Of a stretch of DNA of 59,973 nucleotides, positions 1-8,003 are shown piece after piece. Made by a program: the position numbers and the translations under genes. The notes beneath the pieces are model-generated. The model did no database searches, was not told where the DNA came from, and was given only the letters and a program-made list of their open reading frames with translations. The number at the start of each line of letters is the position of its first letter. The first letter of the stretch is position 1. The stretch spans positions 1 through 59,973 of the forward strand of contig DBXS01000023.1 in NCBI GenBank assembly GCA_002310055.1. The letters run 5' to 3'. Source of the stretch: Clostridiales bacterium UBA1206. Lineage in GTDB: Bacteria > Bacillota > Clostridia > Oscillospirales > CAG-382.

Positions 1-226
1 GCTTTTTCCCGAAAGCTACCCCCTTGTTAATCGCTGAAGATTTTGGCATCTTTTTCAAAACTGTAAATAGAGTTCAGTAGATTATAATATGCAAGGCTCG
101 CTGAAAATGGTAAGTGTGAACTCTTTTTCAGCAGGTAAAACAAGCAAGTTTCACACAAGTCGGTAATGCATACGGTTGCCGCATTACCTTCTTACAAAAA
201 AGCAACCAATCCATAGGGTTTGATTG
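1..226. other. Intergenic left edge with inverted repeats
   Basis: No convincing gene is seen here. Two inverted repeats are visible: GCTGAAAA at 100-107 pairs with TTTTCAGC at 125-132, and GGTAATGC at 162-169 pairs with GCATTACC at 181-188. The stretch precedes a recombinase remnant, so it may be debris of a mobile element; that is inference. Confidence 0.4.
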
Positions 227-346
227 ATGATCGTGAACAGCATGATAGCGCGCATCGACGTTTTCAGCGGATACGAGCTGAAAGTGGAGTTCGCGTTCGA
301 CATCCGGCAGTTCTTCGAGGGGCTGGATCTCGAAGTGAGCGCGTAG
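227..346 (+). pseudogene. C-terminal remnant of a large serine recombinase
   Basis: A 39-codon open frame encodes the motif RIDVFSGYELKVEF. It resembles the last residues of Tn4451/TnpX-type serine recombinases, which usually end in a hydrophobic strand after a 'lv..li.rI.V..gy.l.i.f' stretch. The frame is closed just upstream by TGA at 221-223, so only the tail survives and the catalytic N-terminal resolvase domain is absent. Together with the TnpV-like gene at 9.1-9.4 kb it suggests that this end of the window was once a mobile element. The match rests on a short motif, so confidence is moderate. Confidence 0.45.
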
Positions 347-362
347 TGTGACAGAAAAATGC

Positions 363-392
363 AAAAGGCAAGTCCAAACGGGCTTGCCTTTT
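363..392. terminator. Hairpin terminator after the recombinase remnant
   Basis: A 13-base stem (AAAAGGCAAGTCC with GGGCTTGCCTTTT, one G-T wobble) surrounds a four-base loop and ends in TTTT. It sits 16 bases after the remnant's stop codon. The A-tract/T-tract symmetry makes it potentially bidirectional. Confidence 0.75.
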
Positions 393-547
393 GTGATACA
401 CGGTTTTCGGTCGGCTGTTTCCCGGAAAACCGGGTTTTGGTATGAAATTCGAGGCGTTAGCGGTATTGGGTGCAAATTTGCAGGCGGATCATATAGCACC
501 CCAAAAAACGAGCGTTTTTGAGGGCGCAGGGAAAGCGTAAAACAACG

Positions 548-575
548 AAAAAAGCACGTATTTACGTGCTTTTTT
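548..575 (-). terminator. Terminator overlapping the stop of the 562-1092 gene
   Basis: A perfect 13-base inverted repeat (548-560 with 563-575) with a two-base spacer is flanked by A and T runs. It covers the stop codon of the minus-strand gene ending at 562, so it should end that transcript. It is symmetric and could act both ways. Confidence 0.75.
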
Positions 576-1092
576 CTTGGTGGACCTGCTGACCGAGCAT
601 AAGAACTTTTATGAATTCTTCGTTCAAAACGTCTGAAACTTTTTCTACTACGAACCCGATTTCTTCTTCCGTCAAGTCTTCATATTTTCTGCCGAAGTTC
701 TGACAATATGATTCTATCCCGGTGAGAAACGGCTCTTCGTACATTTTACCAAACTGCTCAACGGCTTTGCCGCGCACCTCAGGATCTGCGTACATTTCCG
801 ACACCAGTTCGATGAAATGATCTGCGTCGGCGTTCTGCAAAAGCTTGACCGGGTAGTCCCGCGTGAAGTTTTTCATCATGCGGCTGATGCCGAGCTCCTG
901 CAGATTTTTCAGCCAGTATTGCGAGAATATTTCCTTCGCCCTTTTGAAAACCTCCGCCGATTTTCCGGTCAGTTCCGGCTTATGATCGACCGACATCATC
1001 GCGGTGAAATCGTTGCTTTTGAAGAAATCCGTTATTTCTTTTATCTGCTCTGGCGTGTAGCCGGACGGCGGTCTTTGCTTTTTCTTTGACAT
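562..1092 (-). CDS. Hypothetical helical protein, 176 aa
   Basis: The family is not recognised. The product is soluble, charged and predicted almost entirely helical, with no signal peptide or membrane segment. It opens with a basic stretch (MSKKKQRPPSGYTPEQ) and the last 40 residues are acidic. The start is supported by AAGGAT 10 bases upstream. It is the last gene of the minus-strand run of the accessory island, behind a ribbon-helix-helix remnant and the DUF2971 gene, and its stop lies inside a strong terminator. No function can be assigned; cargo of the island is the only inference. Confidence 0.6.
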   Translation of the reverse strand: MSKKKQRPPSGYTPEQIKEITDFFKSNDFTAMMSVDHKPELTGKSAEVFKRAKEIFSQYWLKNLQELGISRMMKNFTRDYPVKLLQNADADHFIELVSEMYADPEVRGKAVEQFGKMYEEPFLTGIESYCQNFGRKYEDLTEEEIGFVVEKVSDVLNEEFIKVLMLGQQVHQEKST

Positions 1093-1104
1093 GTAGATAT
1101 CCTT

Positions 1105-1239
1105 TTATTGCTTTTCTGCGCGCTCGATGGCAACGGTTTTCGGCTGACCGGATTTTTCACAGAATTTCACCAGACGGTCATATGTCTGCTTTTCCATGCG
1201 AATTGAAACCGGTACGTTTTCTTTCTTTTCTCTTGCTAT
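1105..1239 (-). pseudogene. Small ribbon-helix-helix-like ORF, apparent ATA start
   Basis: This 44-codon frame is directly in phase after the DUF2971 stop codon. It encodes AREKKENVPVSIRMEKQTY followed by a helix, the usual shape of small Arc/CopG ribbon-helix-helix DNA-binding proteins from Clostridia. A GGAG Shine-Dalgarno sits 9 bases before the codon where ATG is expected, but that codon is ATA (1237-1239). The C-terminus also stops early (AIERAEKQ). Either a rare start is used, translation begins at an internal ATG giving about 30 residues, or the gene is decaying. I favour decay. Confidence 0.4.
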
Positions 1240-1242
1240 GAT

Positions 1243-2517
1243 TCATTCTCCTTCAAAGCTCAAAATGTCTTCCGCGTGCAGTTCATATGCGCCGCGATCT
1301 GTTTTCATCTGCTTAACGGGTATTTTGTGATTATTTGCGATTTCAAGAATGATTGCTTTGTTTTCGGATGTGATATGTGCGCCGAGATATATCGCGGTGA
1401 TCGGGACTTTGAGGTCGGGCGGGTTGGCGGCGGGAAGCAAGACGCGCCATTCGTTTTCATATTCCCACGATTTATCTTTTGTAAGTAAGCCAAGAGTTAA
1501 GTCGGCGGTTGCAGCTTCCATTGATTCTTGAGTATGATCAATCGCCGCTTTCCAGGGTATCAACGGGCGAGTTTCAGAATAAATGATCGGAAAGGGCAAA
1601 ACCTCGTCTTTCATACTGTTGAAGTCGTACTCAATGCAAAATCCCCTGTGGCTATCCGCATAATGCGACCACATCAAGCGGTTTTTCGGATCTGTCGCCA
1701 AACAACCGATCAAAAAGAGCGCATTCAGCTTTTCAGTCATTTGGCGAGTCATAGCATCAAGAAGCTTTTCAGCTTTCTCCAGCACCGCTTTGTTGTCGGG
1801 TTGAAGTTTATTGCTTAAAAGCATCGTCAATCCGATTTCGTCTGTATCGGCATCAACGCCGTTTATACGCGCAAAATCTTGAAAAGAAGTTCCGTCGTCA
1901 TTGTAATTATATACATCTTCAGACGTAATCATTGCTGCCATTCTCAAAAGGAGTTCTCTTGTAACACCTAATGTATCACCTAACGCTGGATCATTGATAA
2001 CAACTTTGAGTAGCTCCGTCAGAACAGACATGTGGTTTCGTAAGTACTCCGACGCTTCCTCCGGGGTGGAAAATCCACGTTTTGTATCATTGACAAACCG
2101 CATCACCTTTTCATTGTTGGATAACGCAATTATAATGCGCTGTTCATTGGTAGAACAATCGCTCAAATTCAGCTCACCGATGGTAACGCGGCAGAACTTA
2201 TCAAAAGCTGATTCAATTAAACTAAGTTCTTTTTCCCATTTGGCCCTTATTATTGATTGAAGGTCAGCGCCCATTTTCGAATCAAACGGATCGTTGAAGG
2301 TATCCGGCCTGGAACAATGGATCGTACCGTTTATAAGGCTGTTCAGAGCGTATCCGTGACTGTCGAACGTGCGGTATTTATACAATTTTCCGCCGTTAGT
2401 GTTTTGAAGCAAAAAGGCATAATGCTTTTGCTGTATTTCGTCTTTCTTTGAAGGATCAGCCGCAAGCGGGATAATCTCTTCAAGAAAAGCTTTCTTTTCA
2501 GAAATTGTTTTATTCAT
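1243..2517 (-). CDS. DUF2971 domain protein, 424 aa
   Basis: The protein carries the two hallmarks of DUF2971: an N-terminal LYKYRTF followed by an INGTIHCSRPDTFNDPFD stretch near residues 45-80, and a C-terminal LWSHYADSHRGFCIEYDF near residues 280-297. The family is uncharacterised but common in variable islands and next to defence genes. Residues 85-270 form a long helical insert. The start codon overlaps the end of the upstream gene by eight bases, so the two are translationally coupled. No membrane segment is seen. Family call is solid; function is unknown. Confidence 0.8.
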   Translation of the reverse strand: MNKTISEKKAFLEEIIPLAADPSKKDEIQQKHYAFLLQNTNGGKLYKYRTFDSHGYALNSLINGTIHCSRPDTFNDPFDSKMGADLQSIIRAKWEKELSLIESAFDKFCRVTIGELNLSDCSTNEQRIIIALSNNEKVMRFVNDTKRGFSTPEEASEYLRNHMSVLTELLKVVINDPALGDTLGVTRELLLRMAAMITSEDVYNYNDDGTSFQDFARINGVDADTDEIGLTMLLSNKLQPDNKAVLEKAEKLLDAMTRQMTEKLNALFLIGCLATDPKNRLMWSHYADSHRGFCIEYDFNSMKDEVLPFPIIYSETRPLIPWKAAIDHTQESMEAATADLTLGLLTKDKSWEYENEWRVLLPAANPPDLKVPITAIYLGAHITSENKAIILEIANNHKIPVKQMKTDRGAYELHAEDILSFEGE

Positions 2518-3319
2518 TATTATTTTGCTCCAAGTTCAAATTAACAGTTTTGGGTAATCTGTGTTTTAGCGGCAACCGGAACTCTTCCCATATCGTAGTC
2601 TTAATATTCTTGATCATATCTGTTCTATTCCGGAGGACATAGCATTTTGTCTTTTTTATTGAATAGTTGTCAGTCGGATGCCAAATAAGGCAAAATGCAT
2701 CTACATATTGCTTTGTGCTTAATGCGTTTATGAAAGAATATGTAAAAGGATAGTCATTACGAACGAAGACATTCCATTTTGAACTCCCGCGTTTTCTGTA
2801 ATCTAATCCTTTAGAAAACTCATCGGGATATGCTACATCAAGGAGAAATAGAATTTGAATTTTATCCTTTGGATAGTCACACGAAATATTCTGACGGTAT
2901 GATTTTGCGTTATGATTGGACAGAAGTTCTATCAAATTGTTAATATAATCTCTGCAAGAAAAGGCTGATAGTGACGCTTCATGATCGTTTACTATTTTCT
3001 CAATCTCTTTTAGCGCGACATCCTCTTTCCCAGATAATCTATCCACTCCATCATCTATACGATACTTGTTAAAAGTCCTCGTCATATGGGCATTTTTAAT
3101 CCTATCGGCGCTTCCGTTTTCGATTTTCAGTAATGGAATACTAATATGTTCGATTCCGAACACACAGTCACCTTTGCGAAAAACAATATCCGGGCGTTCT
3201 TGCTTTTCCTTTGAAACATCAACCGCGTCGGTTAATTCTTGTGCCATAGGATCAGAACAAAACTTAATGAAGTTATTGAGCGAAGAATATTCTTCTTCTT
3301 TCTTGGTTTTATTTCCCAT
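2510..3319 (-). CDS. Hypothetical protein, 269 aa
   Basis: The family is not recognised. The sequence is soluble and lysine-rich. Residues about 44-62 (RPDIVFRKGDCVFGIEHIS) have the beta-turn-beta look of a PD-(D/E)xK nuclease core, but the final E-x-K is not clear, so this is only a suggestion. It overlaps the DUF2971 gene by eight bases, and the two are likely co-expressed. A ten-codon ORF with its own GAGGAA site (MAEQVKDEDG, about 3320-3352) starts at the stop of the Fic gene and ends by overlapping this ATG, so translation may be coupled from the Fic gene. Confidence 0.55.
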   Translation of the reverse strand: MGNKTKKEEEYSSLNNFIKFCSDPMAQELTDAVDVSKEKQERPDIVFRKGDCVFGIEHISIPLLKIENGSADRIKNAHMTRTFNKYRIDDGVDRLSGKEDVALKEIEKIVNDHEASLSAFSCRDYINNLIELLSNHNAKSYRQNISCDYPKDKIQILFLLDVAYPDEFSKGLDYRKRGSSKWNVFVRNDYPFTYSFINALSTKQYVDAFCLIWHPTDNYSIKKTKCYVLRNRTDMIKNIKTTIWEEFRLPLKHRLPKTVNLNLEQNNNE

Positions 3320-3350
3320 CAGCCGTCCTCATCCTTCACCTGTTCAGCCA

Positions 3351-4205
3351 TTATTCCTCGGTCTCGTAGTAATAAGAATAATCAATGCCCTTCATGATGA
3401 TCTCGCGGTTATAGATATCATCGGTCAAGGCGTTTTCTATCAGTTCTAATGTTTTCGTCGGATCGGATACACTTTTGCGCATGGCGGCGAGATAATCCTT
3501 TTTGTCGATCAGGCTCCAGTCAACGCATTTTTTCAGATTCTTCTTCAAAATCAAATCGAGCCAGATGCGAGTGCTTCTGCCGTTACCCTCCATAAACGGA
3601 TGCGCAACATTCATTTCCACATATTTTTTGACGATTTCTTCAAGCGTACTTTCCGGCATTTTTTCGATATGCGCAAGTGCTCCGTCCAGGTACAGCGCGG
3701 GAGCAAAGGCAAAACCGCCTTTAGCAATGTTGAGCGTTCTGATCTGTCCGGCGAAATCATAGAGCCCGCCGAAAATATATCCGTGGATCTGCTGCAAGCC
3801 CTTCGCCGTGCCCACTTCGATGTTGTCAATGAACCCGCTCTCGAAAAGCTCATAAGCTTTTTGCTTGCTCTTTTCGTCAAGCGAGGTCTCCATATTCTTC
3901 ATCCAGCGGGCAAAGACTTCGGATTTCTTGCTCGGTATCATCGTGATGACCGTATTCAGACCGGACTCGTCCACAACGTCGGTATTGTAAAACTTGCCGT
4001 CCCGCGCTCTTAATTTCAGTTGTTTGCAATTTGCAAACAACTCACTGTTCCTTCTTTTTACCGTCGCCCAATACACGCGCGGATTCTTGCTTTTGGTCAG
4101 CGCCTCAGCAATATCCGCAGCGCAAAACCACCATTTGGAACTTTCGTCATCCCAAACGGCTCGCACCGGTATATCTTCAAAAAATCTGATAGAGTTTTTT
4201 TGCAT
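3351..4205 (-). CDS. Fic family protein with N-terminal Bro-N domain
   Basis: The C-terminal half is a Fic domain with a complete active-site motif HPFMEGNGR (His near residue 202), which in this family transfers AMP or another nucleotide moiety from a nucleotide to target hydroxyls. The upstream Fic-type segment GYIFGGLYDFAGQIRT is also present. The first 95 residues (RFFEDIPVRAVWDDESSKWW onward) resemble the Bro-N DNA-binding domain of phage antirepressors. The start MQKNSI at 4205 was chosen because GGAGAG lies before it; an upstream ATG at 4268 has no good site and would overlap the next gene. Likely a toxin or regulator of a phage or mobile element; no separate Fic antitoxin is visible. 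Confidence 0.85.
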   Translation of the reverse strand: MQKNSIRFFEDIPVRAVWDDESSKWWFCAADIAEALTKSKNPRVYWATVKRRNSELFANCKQLKLRARDGKFYNTDVVDESGLNTVITMIPSKKSEVFARWMKNMETSLDEKSKQKAYELFESGFIDNIEVGTAKGLQQIHGYIFGGLYDFAGQIRTLNIAKGGFAFAPALYLDGALAHIEKMPESTLEEIVKKYVEMNVAHPFMEGNGRSTRIWLDLILKKNLKKCVDWSLIDKKDYLAAMRKSVSDPTKTLELIENALTDDIYNREIIMKGIDYSYYYETEE

Positions 4206-4264
4206 AATTATCTCTCCGTGGCTTTTTAATATGCGCTCAATATGACCATACAACCGCCAATGAT

Positions 4265-5326
4265 TCAATCAATTGTTGCTTTAATCCTATTTGTTAGCTT
4301 AACTGGAATGTCATCTTCGGTTTTCCACATAATCGTATTTTTCTGTGCAATATCGAAGTGCAACTTCACTCCATCTCTACAAAGCTGAATAACAGGTTTA
4401 CCAAGACCCATAGCATATCCTTCTTCGAAATACGCCCCATTATTTTGATGCGTTAGATCAACAACGACAAACTTGCTGTCACGAATATGTTTCAATAGTT
4501 CCGGCGTAATGAAATTGATATGTTCAACTTCATCGATGAAAACGGCATGATACCCTGCGTCGTCAACACCTTTTCGAATTGCTTCGCGTAAGTTAAGAGT
4601 ATCCTCGCCAAACTTCATTGCAACTAAAGCATTGCGTCCATAAGATGTATTTCTTTGTAACTCATCAACACGAGCATATCCCTTTGGCATTAATGTCAAT
4701 TCTACCCCCGTTTCAGAACGCAAGCGTAAATAGTCTTTTACATATCCGCTCTCTTTTAAATAATCCAACACATAATCCGCTTCCAAGAAACAGTCGTTAT
4801 CCTCTCTCCACGCGGAGCCGTCTTTTTTGGGGAAAACAGAATCATCAGGCGATTCTTTTCTGTCAACGAAAAGCAGACTAAGCATTTCTTGATTATCAAA
4901 TTTCACTGTTTGACCAATGTGTTTTGCGAGTGACGAAACACGAAGAAGGATATGATCTATACGTTCAGAAAATGACTTAGGGTACCAATTGTTGACAATA
5001 TCTTCATCCATATGTACTGGGTGCCCGTTAGTGATATCGCCATTCTCAAAATTCTTTTTATACGTATCACACAGTTCTTTATCCATTGTTGTGTGATAAC
5101 GGTATTCGGAATGCAACAATCCCCCCGGAAAACGATTATAATAAAGATAAGGCGCAAGGTGATTATTGTGCTGAATACGGAATCCGTTCAATGTGAATTC
5201 GTATCTTCCGCAAATCGGACAATCATAAAAAACGCTGTCGTGTTGATATTCTGGGAAGCAAGGCGCCTTGCTTCTGCACACAGGGCACACTTTTATGTGG
5301 TTTCCATAATTAATCCTCAAAAACAT
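4265..5326 (-). CDS. Zinc-finger protein with NDT/TIR-like effector domain
   Basis: The N-terminus has two CxxC pairs (VCPVCRS and YDCPICGRY), a zinc-ribbon-like unit. The C-terminal 125 residues (from YGRNALVAMKF) follow the nucleoside 2-deoxyribosyltransferase-like/TIR-like pattern: a first strand with AMKFGED, a helix AIRKGVDDAGY, a core FVVVDLTHQNNGAYFEEGYA with acidic residues in the usual catalytic positions, then GLGKPVI. Such domains serve as NAD- or nucleotide-cleaving effectors in several anti-phage systems. The start at 5326 (MFLRIN) is chosen because the longer form (5413) overlaps a small ORF with a much better ribosome site. A defence role is inferred. Confidence 0.65.
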   Translation of the reverse strand: MFLRINYGNHIKVCPVCRSKAPCFPEYQHDSVFYDCPICGRYEFTLNGFRIQHNNHLAPYLYYNRFPGGLLHSEYRYHTTMDKELCDTYKKNFENGDITNGHPVHMDEDIVNNWYPKSFSERIDHILLRVSSLAKHIGQTVKFDNQEMLSLLFVDRKESPDDSVFPKKDGSAWREDNDCFLEADYVLDYLKESGYVKDYLRLRSETGVELTLMPKGYARVDELQRNTSYGRNALVAMKFGEDTLNLREAIRKGVDDAGYHAVFIDEVEHINFITPELLKHIRDSKFVVVDLTHQNNGAYFEEGYAMGLGKPVIQLCRDGVKLHFDIAQKNTIMWKTEDDIPVKLTNRIKATID

Positions 5327-5444
5327 GCCAATCAGCAGTATGCCAAACGTAACTCCGCCCGCGCTTCGTAGAATCGGATTTGCGCTTGTAGTCTTTGAAA
5401 GGATCGCTGACAATTATTGAATCGTTCATTTCATTTGGTTTCAT
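5310..5444 (-). CDS. Small ORF, 44 aa, with strong ribosome site
   Basis: This small gene begins at an ATG placed seven bases after a perfect GGAGG and encodes MKPNEMNDSIIVSDPFKDYK onward, ending HTADWHVFED. Its last 17 bases overlap, in another frame, the start of the zinc-finger effector gene, which has no good site of its own, so the pair looks translationally coupled. The peptide is charged, with no membrane segment and no recognised family. It could be an antitoxin, an immunity partner or simply a leader that sets expression of the next gene. Confidence 0.5.
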   Translation of the reverse strand: MKPNEMNDSIIVSDPFKDYKRKSDSTKRGRSYVWHTADWHVFED

Positions 5445-5492
5445 CAAAAACCTCCGTTTTCCCATTAGCTTCATTATTGAAAACGCAAATTA

Positions 5493-6299
5493 CTATCCCA
5501 GCATTTGCGGCAAAAGCGGTAATACTATTTTAGCAATTTCGATTCCTTGCTCTGTACACCATTTCAATATTTCTTTAGATTTTTTCCATTTCGTTCCTTT
5601 AGAATCAGGGCTTTTCCCAATGTTTTCAATTTCAGACAACTTATCCATTATGTCTTTATATTGCTGCTCCCCAAATCCGGCATCTTCAACTTGTTGCTTT
5701 GCTTGCTCAATAGATATAGAAATATCGACACTGACAGAAGCAGTTGCGGTATTAGTATTGTTAATCACAAACTGTGGATTTGATTTTGTTTTTGCATGAG
5801 AAGGCTGTGATATCAAAGACACCCCATAGCTTCTCAATTTGTTTATTATTCCATTAACCATGTTTTCATCGACTTGAATCATACCAAGATTAAATACTTC
5901 TGACGGTGCAGTCGCAGCAGTTTCTGTAGTTTTATCAAACTTAATCTTATCATTATAGGAGTAGTAAACTTTCGAAACATAATTAATCATCTGATTGGTG
6001 TTACCAAAAGATTCTTTTCCTTCATCAATTAATCCCAAAATTTCAAATATAGTTTTATATGTATCATTTTCGTCCAGTCTACTCTCCAAAAAGCTTTTGA
6101 TTGAAGCTTTGTCTTTTTCTTCAAACTGCGTATTATATGACGCAACTGTGTTGTGCACATACACTTTGAGATCAATATTGAAAAACAGATCATAATAAGA
6201 GCGGAGTTCACCAACAAACGAGTCCATTTCAGGAAAGCCATGGACAGCGTCAATTTTCTTAATAAAATATCTTGCTTTTTCAATTTGAGAATATGTCAT
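5493..6299 (-). CDS. Hypothetical protein, 268 aa, helical C-terminal module
   Basis: The full-length family is not recognised. The N-terminal 100 residues are helical. A central Asn/Thr/Ser-rich strand segment (FVINNTNTATASVSVDISIS, around residues 180-200) leads to a C-terminal helical module with KWKKSKEILKW and a hydrophobic end (IAKIVLPLLPQML). I recall a similar C-terminal module in proteins of variable islands, but cannot name it. The last 15 residues could insert into or bind a membrane. The GAGGTG site supports the start. It lies between an unknown 381-residue protein and the small ORF/zinc-finger effector, all on one strand. Confidence 0.6.
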   Translation of the reverse strand: MTYSQIEKARYFIKKIDAVHGFPEMDSFVGELRSYYDLFFNIDLKVYVHNTVASYNTQFEEKDKASIKSFLESRLDENDTYKTIFEILGLIDEGKESFGNTNQMINYVSKVYYSYNDKIKFDKTTETAATAPSEVFNLGMIQVDENMVNGIINKLRSYGVSLISQPSHAKTKSNPQFVINNTNTATASVSVDISISIEQAKQQVEDAGFGEQQYKDIMDKLSEIENIGKSPDSKGTKWKKSKEILKWCTEQGIEIAKIVLPLLPQMLG

Positions 6300-6370
6300 T
6301 TTACACCTCTATATTTGTTTATTATTTTTAATAAATCATTCTGTGACGCTTGCGTAGACAAACACAATTA

Positions 6371-7516
6371 TTATCCAATAACTATTTTCCCAGAAACGGC
6401 ATAATAGTTTAGTGATACTTGCTGATATTTCTGTGTGAAATTAATTAAATAGTGAGCATACTCTGTATAATCACATGCTGAAACTACATACTTACGATAA
6501 AACTCATTAGTATCAAGTCCGTTTTTTAATTTTGCACATCCGATGATTTCAAAAGTATTATCGTCGCGCATGCGTCTAATGAATATTTCTTCTAATCTAA
6601 AATCAAAAGAGAATATTTCTCTGTTTGGCTTGATAATAAGTGGATAAACAGCAATTTCTTGTGGTAATTCGGACAGATCATTCTCGACAGTAATAAAGAA
6701 AGTAATACTTTCTACAACACATGAATCAGGAGATTTCTTCGCAAACTGTTCAAACTGAAGAGTTTGAATTCGGCTATTAGTGCTTTTCCCGTTAGGAATC
6801 TGATTCAAAACTACTGTTAGAACACTATCGATTCTATTTTCCACCATTTGGTATATAGCTTTTGCTTCATCAATGGCGTCTTTTTTCGGATATTTATTTC
6901 CATTATAAACAAATGATTCTAAAACAAACTCGTTGTGATTTCCAACAATAATACTGCTTTTAATGCTAATCAATATTGTTTTTATGTGTTTTAGATAGTT
7001 ATCGCATGCCAAAAGATATTGATATTCCAAATCATTAAGAATGCCATCAAACATTGATTTCAGATTCGTGAAATGTGTATCAGCTGCAAGCTCTTGAAAA
7101 ACTTTTTTGGCAAAAGCTCGATCTTCTATGTCAATTGCTTCATCACCCAATAATGCAGCATTCGCGATTTGTAATAATAAATCCATACAAACGCGGGCAT
7201 AGTGTATGAATTCTATCATGGTCTTTCGTAGAAAAACACCATCTTGTATTTCATATCCGACGATATCAAGATTTGTTCGTTTAATATGTTCTGTCGTCAA
7301 GACTGATGGTGTTCCCGGATTCGAAATATCACTTCGTAGTATTTCTTCTTCTATAGTTTCCAATTCTGCTGTTCTATGATTGTATACTTTCTGTATAAGA
7401 TTAAATGATACAGATAAATATTCCATTGTTTCGCACAAACTAGAAACATATTGCCAAGCGTTATAGACATTATGTTCCGCCAAGGATATTTGCAATTTTT
7501 TATAATCAATACTCAT
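6371..7516 (-). CDS. Hypothetical protein, 381 aa
   Basis: The family is not recognised. The first 230 residues are predicted helical and contain NYLKHIKTILISIKSS near residue 185, which has the look of a HEPN-type helical bundle but lacks a clear RxxxxH motif, so HEPN is not claimed. The C-terminal 120 residues are more beta-rich (FFITVENDLSELPQEIAVYPL). It is coded in AT-rich DNA, follows the methylase-like fragment by only six bases, and has a GGAG site overlapping that gene's stop. It is probably part of the same operon as the downstream unknowns. Confidence 0.6.
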   Translation of the reverse strand: MSIDYKKLQISLAEHNVYNAWQYVSSLCETMEYLSVSFNLIQKVYNHRTAELETIEEEILRSDISNPGTPSVLTTEHIKRTNLDIVGYEIQDGVFLRKTMIEFIHYARVCMDLLLQIANAALLGDEAIDIEDRAFAKKVFQELAADTHFTNLKSMFDGILNDLEYQYLLACDNYLKHIKTILISIKSSIIVGNHNEFVLESFVYNGNKYPKKDAIDEAKAIYQMVENRIDSVLTVVLNQIPNGKSTNSRIQTLQFEQFAKKSPDSCVVESITFFITVENDLSELPQEIAVYPLIIKPNREIFSFDFRLEEIFIRRMRDDNTFEIIGCAKLKNGLDTNEFYRKYVVSACDYTEYAHYLINFTQKYQQVSLNYYAVSGKIVIG

Positions 7517-7522
7517 ACTTTT

Positions 7523-7942
7523 TTACTCCATCGGTTTTGTGGTGAATTCAACGCATGTGTTCTTGTTCATAAAGTCACTAATGCATGCCCCTTCTGCGTA
7601 AACCGGAGATGGATCGGTCTGATGGTATTCTTCGTGATAAATACCACAACGCAATTGTTCAAGCTCATCCGAAATCGTGTGAGTAAACTCAGAATACACT
7701 ATGGTTCCGGATTCACTTGTCTTAGTATCATATAATAAATCGATTGCTTGTTTGAGATAAGAATAGATTACAGGAACGGTAATATAATCATAACTTTGAT
7801 ACCCATAACCGCGTGAAGCATAGTTATCGGTTGCCCAAATGATATTCTTTCCAGACGAGTGGTCCTTCAAAAGAATATCAAGCAACTCAATATCAAGCCG
7901 ATATATGTAGTTTTCTTTAACATCGATTAAATTCTTATCCAT
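7523..7942 (-). pseudogene. N-terminal fragment of a restriction/methylase subunit
   Basis: Residues 10-45 read RLDIELLDILLKDHSSGKNI then IWATDNYASRGYGYQSYDYI, which I recall as the opening of clostridial 'restriction endonuclease subunit M' proteins several hundred residues long. Here the frame ends after 139 residues, before any methylase motif (no NPPY/DPPY), so it appears to be a truncated relic or a reused stand-alone N-terminal domain. The start at 7942 has AGGAACT upstream; an ORF start eight codons earlier lacks a site. It is the first gene of the minus-strand run to 6371. Confidence 0.45.
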
Positions 7943-8003
7943 AGTTCCTACCACACACTTTTGCACTATCTATCATATCAGATGGTATGTCCCATAAGAC
8001 AGA

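Noticed and set aside
128..499. 123-residue minus-strand open frame over the left edge
   Set aside because: No ribosome site, no family resemblance, and it crosses the recombinase remnant and its terminator.
6371..7516. HEPN RNase call for the 381-residue protein
   Set aside because: Helical look only; no clear RxxxxH motif.
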